Source: Lytechinus pictus (lineage: Eukaryota > Echinodermata > Echinoidea > Temnopleuroida > Toxopneustidae). From it: DNA of 64,000 bases. The position numbers and the translations under genes are program-made. Numbering within the stretch: position 1 is the first letter of the stretch; each line of letters begins with the position of its first letter. Of this stretch, positions 58,501-64,000 are shown piece after piece. Location of the stretch: the NCBI RefSeq assembly GCF_037042905.1, contig NC_087249.1, positions 14,013,201 through 14,077,200 of the forward strand, written 5' to 3'. The notes under the pieces are model-generated. The model did no database searches. It saw only the letters and a list, made by a program, of their open reading frames with translations, and had not been told where the DNA came from.

Positions 58501-61500
58501 AGACTCATCGAGACACTTTCTCAGTATGTCTGCTGTCTTCAAATGTCTGGTAAATATGTATTATTAATATTTTTTTAACCTAATGAAAGATTACTTGAAT
58601 TCAAAATTATGCTTGTAGTGAGTATATAGAGAAAACACACAAAAAAGACAAGTTTTAACACTTTTTGTTATAAAATTATCAAAATGATGAATATCTGTGT
58701 ACTTTAATCACTTTATTACAGGTTTTTAGCATTTAAGTATTTATTTCGATATTAGTATTTGTATATTAAAAAAATAACTGTGGTGAGTTTCTTTGCAGAT
58801 ATTTAACACCCTTACTTTTTGTCTCACCCACCAGAGGTGAAGTTGAGACTTACATATTTAGGGATCCAAATGTCGTCCGTCCGTCGTCCATCACAAACAT
58901 TATGACACATAACTCTGCAACCGTAAGTCACTATTCAACCAAACTTAGATGGTAGATGTACTTCTAGGATCTGCATGTTATGCTGCATTCGGAGATCACA
59001 TGATAAGGTCAAAGGTTATTTTAGGTCAACATTGAAGTTTTCATGCAAGACTCTTATGACACATAACTCCACATCTGTAAGTCAATTTCAAATCAAACTT
59101 GGGTTGTAGCTGTACTTAGGAGACCTGCATTGTGTTCGGAGGTCACATGGTAAGGTCAAAGGTCGTATTGAGGTCAACATTTCAATTTACATGCAAGACT
59201 CTTACGACAAATGTTATTCCATCCCAGTTATTTCACAATGAACTTTTGATACAATTCTGTTGCGTGCCCTTGTAAATCACGATATTTCTGGTCATTTTCA
59301 CAAGTGGGCGATACGCAACATCGCTCATGCCTTGTCTTAATGATAACCTTTCTAACACTTACCTTCAAATATTCTAGGCATTTCATATCAGGATACTACA
59401 TAGAAATATTGTATCCAATTTTTTTTTGCCCAATTTCATGCGTGCAAAGTGGCTTTGTACCAAAAGAAAGGAAAAGAATATTTTATTTTCAATATGAGGA
59501 CCTGAGGGTTTCAATTTTAGGCATTTGGATATAGATTTAACCATGAATATACATGTACCTGTAAGATTATTAATATATTATTATTTATTTTCGTTTTATC
59601 TGACAACATAATCAAACTTTGAAAATGAATAATCTTTAGTCATCAAAACGTAATATACTTAGGCTTTAGTCGCATATTCTTCCTTTTTTCTTTCTCTCTT
59701 TAACAGGATGCAATGGCCTATAATAAGTTCAATGTATTCCATTGGCACATCGTGGATGATCAGTCATTTCCTTATGAGAGCAAAGCATTTCCTTCAATGA
59801 GTGAAAATGTGAGTTAGATTTTCATTTTATGCTATTTAATGGTATCTTCAGAAATATTCTAAGAGTTGCAATTAACCGTAACTGTAGGGAAATTCTCACT
59901 CCACATCTTTTCACATTGACTAAGCAGTAGGGCATCAGGAAAGCAACAGAGAAATCCTGTATGCGGCAAAGAATTGGACATGACTTTTATTACAGTACCT
60001 GTTAAACCGTTATGATGTTATGATGCACTCGATTCGTCAAGAACCATATAAGAACTAAGGATTTTATGGAAAACTCTATTTTTACTTGCCTCCCAAAAAA
60101 AGTTGAATTATCAAAAATATAGTATAAAATCATGAAAATAAAAAACCAACATCCAATAAAAAAATGTGCATAAATGAAAATATTGCCCATTAAACCTGTT
60201 GGCAATGTTGAGCTTGTGTTTGCCAAATTTTATCTGCCTGGAACTTTACGTTTTCACCAATTACAATCGCCTTATCTGTTCTGTATGTTACCAATGATCA
60301 CATAATATGGTGTTTAGAAATTTGGAGTAGAAGTGGCCATTTGGAAAAAGTGAACAGGGGTCTCTAATCATAATGTAATTAATAATATTCACTGTTTTAT
60401 TGTCTGTCTGTTCTCTTTTCATAAAAATAATAATGCTGTTCTTGTATAGCGCATATCACATGATGTCATAACATCCCAAAAGGACTTGGATATTATTATC
60501 CTAGCTTTGGCCCCACAGTCTTTTACAGGGCGGAGGCATTTCAAGGAATAAATTCCTGCCATTCACCTCACCTAGGTTGATTGCAGCACAAAGTAGATGA
60601 ATTTCTTGCTGAAGAATTATACGCCATGGCTGGGATTCGAACCCACGACCCTCTGTTTCAAAGCCAAAAAACTAATCCACGTGGCCACAACACTCCACAT
60701 GTCACATAGAATCGGCGTCTTATGAATCACATCTGAATCCTTTGCTTCCAATCAACCAGGACGCATACGACCAAAACCATGTGTACACCAGGGAGAACAT
60801 CAAAGCTGTGATCGACTACGCTCGCCTGCGAGGCATCCGCGTCATGCCCGAGTTCGACACGCCCGGCCACACCCAATCCTGGGGGTCGATACCTAATCTT
60901 CTCACCCCTTGTTACTCCGGGACCAAGCTTACAGGTGGATATGGTCCTATCGACCCCACCGTTGACAGCAACTACGATTTCTTGAAGACTTTCTTTCAGG
61001 AGGTTGTCGATCTGTTTCCAGACAAGTATGTCCACATGGGAGGAGATGAGGTCAGCTTCACTTGCTGGTAAGACTTACATTTTTTTGGTGCAAAGGTTTT
61101 GTCGACTTCTTTAAGTGTGACTGTTAGATCATGAATAATAATAGTAAACACTTCTTTTATTGCGCATATCACATGACTGTAACATCTTTATGCCCTTCCA
61201 AAGGACTTGGATAGTATTACCCCGGATTAAGCTTTGCAATCTGAAATATTTACTGCACACGCATTTCAAGGAATTAATTCCTGCCAGGAACCCATTTTCC
61301 TCACCTGGGTTGAGTGTGAGTGCAGCATCACCTTCATCAATGGTGATTATTTGCTTTATACTATGACTACAACCAACACATCATCTATTGCTACTAGAAA
61401 AACTACTTGTAAAACAAGTACTACTCTTTACTCAACGAGGAGGAGCAACAGCATCAGAAGTTTCTTGAAGGCTTTTTGATCCTAAGCTTTTTTAAGTTTT

Positions 61501-62222
61501 GAAGGCTAGTTATCACAAAGGTTCATAATTTATTCAGTGGATTTTTAATAGGGTTCAGTGATTTAAAAAAAAAAAGCTCTGTATTTTTGTAAGGTCATTT
61601 GATCAAAGAGCAAAGTTTGGTTCATTTGTCAAAAGAAAAGACAATTCATTTGACAAAAAAATGTATATTGAGATCATCAATATTAACAAAAAAATGTAGA
61701 AGGGACAAAAGCCTGAAAAAAAGTGTAATATAAATATAAATGGACTACTATGAGAGGCATGCTATTTTTTCCAGAGGATCAAGGGGACTGCAACATGAGG
61801 ATTTGCCCAAGAGCATGATTGGACTGGTGTGGTACCCGCAAGTCAAAAGTATGTTCTACCAATGGACTTGGCCTATACATGTATGTAGTTAGTGTTTAGA
61901 AAAGAAGACATTTAGATATAAAAGAGCCTCTTGGTGTTTTTGTCTTTATTTTTGTGAATGTACAAGTTCTTTCCACCAAATCAACAGGGTTTTTTTAATA
62001 GATCAAATGATTCTTTTCAAAGATTAGAGATTTCAGCTTTCTTCATATCTTGATATTTACAGGAAGAGCAACCCACAAATAACTACCTTCATGCAACAAC
62101 ACCAGTACGGAACAAATTACAGCAAGCTTGAGGAATATTATGAGCAAAGATTACTGGACATCATGGCCGACCTACAGACTGGATATACTGTGTGGCAAGA
62201 GATCGTAGACAATAACGTCAAG
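52305..62222 (+). CDS. Beta-hexosaminidase alpha/beta-type (GH20), first eight coding exons, 3' end outside the window
   Basis: Coding exons 52305-52501, 53968-54173, 55837-55902, 56809-56858, 58439-58549, 59707-59808, 60760-61067 and 62063-62222 join in frame to 400 aa. The enzyme removes terminal beta-linked GlcNAc or GalNAc from glycoconjugates in the lysosome. What is seen: a signal peptide (about 1-20, [12 protein letters not shown]), the N-terminal GH20b-like domain to about residue 175, then the TIM barrel: [10 protein letters not shown] (Arg190, the substrate-binding Arg), [15 protein letters not shown] (214-228), [20 protein letters not shown] (266-285) and [12 protein letters not shown] with the catalytic Asp340-Glu341 pair, and TVWQEI. 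Vertebrate HEXA and HEXB are about 530-560 aa, so roughly a quarter of the protein is beyond the right edge. Introns hold SINEs, MITEs and a minisatellite. Whether it corresponds to HEXA or HEXB is not settled. Confidence 0.96.
53968..54173 (+). CDS. Hexosaminidase coding exon 2
   Basis: Acceptor ATGCAG, donor GTAAGT. It encodes the segment with [16 protein letters not shown], the conserved helix of the N-terminal domain, and Cys residues of the family. Confidence 0.93.
54490..55290. repeat. Intronic minisatellite, about 160-190-bp units with perfect DR1 motifs
   Basis: At least four units plus a partial one share TCATGAAACTTGG, AATCAAGTAT, CACTGAACATCCTG and TCACATGA. Each contains AGGTCAAAGGTCA (54615, 54807, 54970, 55132), a perfect direct repeat of the nuclear-receptor half-site with 1-nt spacing. 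It lies in the intron after exon 2. Diverged units appear near 58860-59210. Confidence 0.93.
55837..55902 (+). CDS. Hexosaminidase coding exon 3
   Basis: A 66-nt exon ending in the family motif TVWGALR; acceptor TTTTACAG, donor GTATGT. Confidence 0.95.
56809..56858 (+). CDS. Hexosaminidase coding exon 4
   Basis: A 50-nt exon reading [17 protein letters not shown], a direct continuation of the preceding motif as in all hexosaminidases; acceptor CTTTTCAG, donor GTGTGT. Very small, but unmistakable. Confidence 0.95.
58126..58298. mobile_element. MITE with GGGGCATTTCATGAAAA / TTTATGAAACGTTCCCC ends
   Basis: Imperfect terminal inverted repeats flank a core with GGTTTTGATTGGTTGAGAGG and CTATGGTAACTGTTGG. 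The same core motifs occur at 22254-22387 and 28720-28915. Confidence 0.75.
58439..58549 (+). CDS. Hexosaminidase coding exon 5: start of the catalytic barrel
   Basis: A 37-codon exon with [20 protein letters not shown]; Arg190 matches the active-site Arg that binds the non-reducing sugar in human HEXA and HEXB. An NKT site offers N-glycosylation. Confidence 0.96.
58840..59210. repeat. Diverged tandem repeat with AGGTCA-type motifs
   Basis: Two units with TCACATGATAAGGTCAAAGG and TCACATGGTAAGGTCAAAGG, CATGCAAGACTCTTA and GACACATAACTC. It resembles the minisatellite at 54490-55290 and is also intronic. Confidence 0.75.
59707..59808 (+). CDS. Hexosaminidase coding exon 6
   Basis: Reads [17 protein letters not shown] followed by SFPYES, one of the most conserved segments of the family; acceptor TTAACAG, donor GTGAGT. 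Confidence 0.97.
60428..60698 (-). mobile_element. tRNA-derived SINE, second copy
   Basis: Same family as at 10862-11165. The tRNA-like head near 60698-60620 contains GGGTTCGAATCCCAGCC. The tail of ATTATT units lies at about 60428. It sits in the intron immediately before exon 7. Confidence 0.82.
60760..61067 (+). CDS. Hexosaminidase coding exon 7: catalytic Asp-Glu
   Basis: The largest exon here, encoding residues 245-346, with [20 protein letters not shown], the LLTPCY loop and HMGGDE, where Asp340 and Glu341 are the expected polarising and acid/base residues. The donor splits the Trp codon. Confidence 0.97.
61135..61328 (-). mobile_element. tRNA-derived SINE, truncated third copy
   Basis: Carries the tail and body (GGACTTGGATAGTATTACCC, ATTCCTGCCAGGAACCCATT, CACCTGGGTTGAGTG) but lacks the tRNA-like head. 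Confidence 0.75.
62063..62222 (+). CDS. Hexosaminidase coding exon 8
   Basis: Encodes residues 347-400 with [11 protein letters not shown] and [12 protein letters not shown], the segment after the catalytic pair; acceptor TTTACAG, donor GTCAGT. Further exons are expected to the right of the window. Confidence 0.95.
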
Positions 62223-62381
62223 GTCAGTTCACATCTTGAAGTTCTTTGGATTTGAGGAACTAATAGATAAAGGAGAATGAAACCATTGGAATAAGAAAGC
62301 TTGTGTGAAAACGGGGAAATAGAAGAGCAAGATGAATGAAAGTTTGAGAAAAATTGGACGAACAATAGGAAAGTCTCTTTA

Positions 62382-63182
62382 GGGACAGTGATTTTCCGTT
62401 TCAAAAAATTGCCTTTTCCGTTTCAGAAAATCGGAAATTCCGTTTCAGCATGCCAGAAAACGGAAATTCCGTTTCCCCATAGACTTTGTGTACACGGAAA
62501 ATTGGCAATTCCGTTTACCATTCAGTAGCAATATATCACTCGCGCTGCGCTGGTCAAAATTTGTATCTGCCACTGTACCAACAACGCAGTAGAATCCGCT
62601 CTAATCGGATCTATGCGGGTACACAAAATATTTTCACAAACATATCTGACATAAATACATCCTTACCTTTCACATTATTAGCATTATTTTTTTGTTAAAT
62701 TAAATTTTATCGATAATTTTGGGGTTTTTTGGACATCGTTTCGACCAGTCAGCGACTGTAGCCTATCCGCCATTTTGGATTTCAAGACCGGAAGATCGTG
62801 CTGTTACATCTTCAAACGTAGAGGGCAGCAACACACGACCGTGTTGTTTGCATGTGAATGTTTTCGATACGGCCGACCCCGCCGCCGGCCAAGACGCGGG
62901 CGAGGCCCGCGGGGTACGATCGAGAGTGATGGAGTCAAGAGCAGTCACGATGTGTGAATTGTCATACTTTGTAGTGAAGTGAGATCGTGTTTTGTGAGGT
63001 TTTGTGGCCAGTTAATATTCGTATTTTGTTGAGATTTTGGAGTAATTACTGTTGCTGTTCTGTGTATTCTGAGGAAAAAATATGTTTTCCGTGATTTTCC
63101 GTTTGAAATGGCACTTTCCGTTTCAAAAGGCAATTTCCGTGAATTCCGTCCGTTTTCCGCGATCGCGGAAAATCACTGTCCC
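62382..63182. mobile_element. TA-flanked non-autonomous DNA transposon, 801 bp
   Basis: Starts GGGACAGTGATTTTCCG and ends with its exact reverse complement (17 bp), flanked by TA on both sides. Sub-terminal regions carry repeated TTCCGTTTC motifs on both flanks. A TA target is typical of Tc1/mariner-like and some other superfamilies. No transposase; the longest frame (62719-62982) has no recognised domain. Confidence 0.85.
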
Positions 63183-63672
63183 TATCTCTTGAACCCATGG
63201 CATACCTTTTTGTAAAGATTGATCTGTTTCCTTGTCAAATTTTGCAACAATCTTTGGATATAACACAATATAACATGAGAATGATGAAAGATACTATCAG
63301 ATTAAGTTTGTATGTACATGTATGTGTAGTCTGTATTATCCAAGATAAAAAATGTGCCGTGGGTAATATACATTAATTCTCATATTTTTTTATATGAATA
63401 AGGTTTTTCTTCTATTTAAAAAATAAATAAAATATTCATCTTTACTTGTTTGGAGAGTTTGCACTACTGCTATATTGAATTGCATAATGCAGGCAACGCT
63501 GCTGGAGGTGTTCCACTTGTTATTTCCAAAATCTGTATGTATTTCTGACAATTTGGAAGTAAAATCGCAAAAATGTCTAAAATGGAGTTCACTTCCTCAC
63601 AGCAAAATATGATCAGCAAATTGAAAAATTCTTTGGTATGTGACCACCCTAAAACCAACAGTCCGGACTTTT

Positions 63673-63961
63673 TGCATTTACTCTGGGGAAACTCTCTGCA
63701 ACGCACCAATTCATTTAAAAATGCTACTCAATCACAATGGAGATCTGAGGGGCTTTTGTCGAAAGTTGGTGGACTGGGACAGCATCGGAATCTCTTGACT
63801 CTGGACAACGACATATCTGCAACTGTTTGTCCGGTGCAAATCTTCAGATCTGCTATCCCAGTCCACCAACTTTCGACAAAAGCCTCTCAGCTCTCCATTG
63901 TAGTTTTAATTGCATTTTCAAAGGAATCGAAGCATTGTAGAGTTTCCACGTAGTAAATGCG
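63673..63961. mobile_element. Large foldback MITE
   Basis: The left arm from TGCATTTACT, GGGGAAACTCTCTGCAAC, CACAATGGAGATCTGAGGGG to CTTTTGTCGAAAGTTGGTGG is mirrored by CCACCAACTTTCGACAAAAG, AGCTCTCCATTGTAG, AGAGTTTCC and AGTAAATGC. The arms are about 120 bp each around a short core. Same family as 26568-26888. Confidence 0.85.
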
Positions 63962-64000
63962 AAAACTACCTATTATGTCGCAAGGGAAGGTTCTCTGTAA

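Larger units (their letters stand above)
62223..64000 (+). other. Hexosaminidase intron, partial
   Basis: No further hexosaminidase exon was recognised before the window ends. The stretch holds two inverted-repeat elements (62382-63182 and 63673-63961). Confidence 0.7.

Noticed and set aside
62719-62982. 87-codon frame inside the TA-flanked element
   Set aside because: GC-rich stretch opens frames in several phases on both strands; no transposase or other domain is visible.

Overview
The window is nuclear DNA from an animal. Genes are split by GT-AG introns, the AT-rich intergenic DNA is packed with short inverted-repeat transposons, tRNA-derived SINEs and microsatellites, and there are no bacterial-style operons. 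The gene families (Cys-loop receptor, TNF-family ligand, lysosomal beta-hexosaminidase) and the style of the repeats fit a non-chordate deuterostome, most likely an echinoderm such as a sea urchin. That assignment is inference from pattern, not from a database match.

Layout. From 3,994 to 12,492 on the minus strand lies a complete six-exon nicotinic-acetylcholine-receptor-type subunit gene (475 aa); its largest intron holds a hAT-like element with a clean 8-bp target duplication. From 16,289 to 18,418 on the plus strand is an intronless coding region of 709 aa with no recognised family, two cysteine clusters and a possible PP1-docking motif. From 23,146 to 29,801 on the minus strand is a four-exon TNF-superfamily ligand (497 aa; type II membrane protein, furin-like site, C-terminal TNF domain). 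From 32,349 to 47,466 there is a large minus-strand tRNA-Cys(GCA) locus: 12 intact genes plus mutated, truncated and split copies. Its core is a head-to-tail array with a repeat unit of about 680 bp. From 52,305 to the right edge on the plus strand are the first eight coding exons (400 aa, including the catalytic Asp-Glu pair) of a beta-hexosaminidase alpha/beta-type gene whose 3' end lies outside the window. A candidate untranslated first exon and a TCACGTGA palindrome (CLEAR-type core) lie about 3.4 kb upstream of its start codon.

The protein genes have no evident shared pathway. The most unusual structure is the tRNA-Cys array. It contains a 1.36-kb two-unit block repeated almost without change, one copy whose anticodon has become GTA, one unit that has lost its tRNA gene, and one gene split in two by a 1.07-kb insertion. 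Other notable points are a tyrosine-containing repeat in the cytoplasmic tail of the TNF ligand, substituted agonist-site positions in the receptor, and an intronic minisatellite carrying four perfect AGGTCA direct repeats with 1-nt spacing (DR1). Exon limits come from reading splice sites and keeping the frame across junctions; no transcript data were available.
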